Positions 63,150 to 64,000 of a DNA stretch of 64,000 nt are shown here, one piece after another (within the stretch, counting starts at the first letter, position 1; each line of letters begins with the position of its first letter). The stretch covers positions 3,884,501 to 3,948,500 of the forward strand of contig JAJFZO010000094.1 of NCBI GenBank assembly GCA_021397835.1, read 5' to 3'. Made by a program: the position numbers and the translations under genes. The DNA is from Moringa oleifera. Its lineage: Eukaryota > Streptophyta > Magnoliopsida > Brassicales > Moringaceae. The notes beneath the pieces are model-generated. The model was not told the DNA's origin and did no database searches. It saw nothing but the letters and a program-made list of their open reading frames with translations.

Positions 63150-64000
63150 ATTTCCTCCCCAACATCATCAAGCCCAAAAAATAAATACATATGCATAATA
63201 AATATATATTACATTATAAGTATTAATTAATATATTTCATTTTAATGCAAACTAAAATCATAGAATTATTATAATAATTACATAAATCATAGTAATTAAA
63301 AATATTAATCCCTCAATCAAATATCACTTTTAATAATTCCGGATCGAACAAGATCAAATCTTGAGAGATTGCTCATATTCTCTAATAAAGAGCCAAGATT
63401 ACAAATGGAATTGAAGTAAATATATACACAGATCTCATTATTATAAAAATTGTGAATATAATATGAACATGAGCAAACTCATAATTAATTAATTAATTAA
63501 TATGAGATTACTCGTGTTCTTTAAATTTTCAATAATATATTAAGATTAAAATATCGATTTGAGTATCATAATTTCTCTTTTTTTTTTTAATTTCTCAAAA
63601 TTTTCATATCTTAAAAAAATAAATTTATTTTTGGAGATGATTGTTGAGTGTGATGTGAATAAAAATAAATTTATTAATTAAAAAACGTGTGACATATTAA
63701 AGATAACCTAAGCAATTTAAGCTATTACTTAAAATCTAAAAGTCAAAGTTGATCACCGATAGAACTATATATGATAAACTTAATTAATTAAATTAAAAAT
63801 GTATATATGTAAACCTTTTGTTGTTATAATATTTTATTTATTTCCTATATAATTTACCTATCTTAAATATTACTTTGAATATCATAGAGTTTTCAATCAA
63901 AAATTCAACATCATATGTACATTATTTTTACACGGTTTACCAATATATTATTTAATGTTTAATTTTTATTTTAATCAAAATTATACTATTTAATATCCAT
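63150..64000. other. AT-rich DNA upstream of the CML promoter
   Basis: Strongly AT-rich with ATTAATTAATTAATTAAT near 63483; no coding sequence recognised. Confidence 0.55.

Overview
This window reads as nuclear DNA from a dicot, probably woody. It is about two-thirds AT, has introns with plant-type splice sites, long gene-poor stretches, many microsatellites and several decayed transposons. I could not fix the species. Four gene loci are well supported on family grounds, all typical of angiosperms: an R2R3-MYB cluster of the anthocyanin activator type (subgroup 6), a GDP-L-galactose phosphorylase (VTC2/GGP) and a CML23/24-type calmodulin-like protein.

Layout: 1-14 kb is gene-poor. It holds AT-rich DNA, subterminal-repeat arrays like those of DNA transposons (about 416-790 and 3166-4880), an inverted-repeat partner (5.24-5.74 kb) and a decayed Ty1/copia element (7.7-10.5 kb). 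The copia remnant may sit inside a larger TIR-bounded element (7121-13034). MYB gene 1 lies at 14667-15733. From 15.7 to 30.8 kb there is AT-rich DNA, a dispersed AT-rich element (16.8-17.5 kb), the inverted partner of the 5.2 kb repeat (20.7-21.2 kb) and a broken DUF1985-type transposon-associated gene (28.1-28.8 kb). From about 30.85 to 46.96 kb there is a segmental duplication carrying MYB gene 2 (31822-34201, intact), MYB gene 4 (39277-39782, an exon-3-only pseudogene) and MYB gene 3 (43283-46722, full exon set but a 1-bp frameshift near the C-terminus and a triplicated 3' end). From 47 to 55.4 kb there is AT-rich DNA with a CACTA-like terminus and decayed CACTA-type coding sequence. VTC2/GGP spans 55840-57877 in five exons. 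A copia RNase H remnant follows at 58.9-59.3 kb. The intronless CML gene is on the minus strand at 62269-62742.

How the genes relate: the three MYB genes with exons 1-3 share exon sizes (118 and 130 nt for exons 1 and 2), codon phases and a GC (not GT) donor at intron 2. Genes 2, 3 and 4 are recent duplicates that retain homologous flanks, and genes 2 and 3 retain matching promoters. The family knowledge is that such MYBs pair with bHLH and WD40 proteins to switch on anthocyanin genes. VTC2/GGP controls ascorbate synthesis, and a possible non-AUG upstream ORF lies in its leader. The CML promoter carries CGCG boxes and a G-box, which fits stress- or calcium-responsive expression. Nothing here requires a wholly new molecular system. 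The most interesting material is the birth, decay and repeat-driven remodelling of the MYB cluster.
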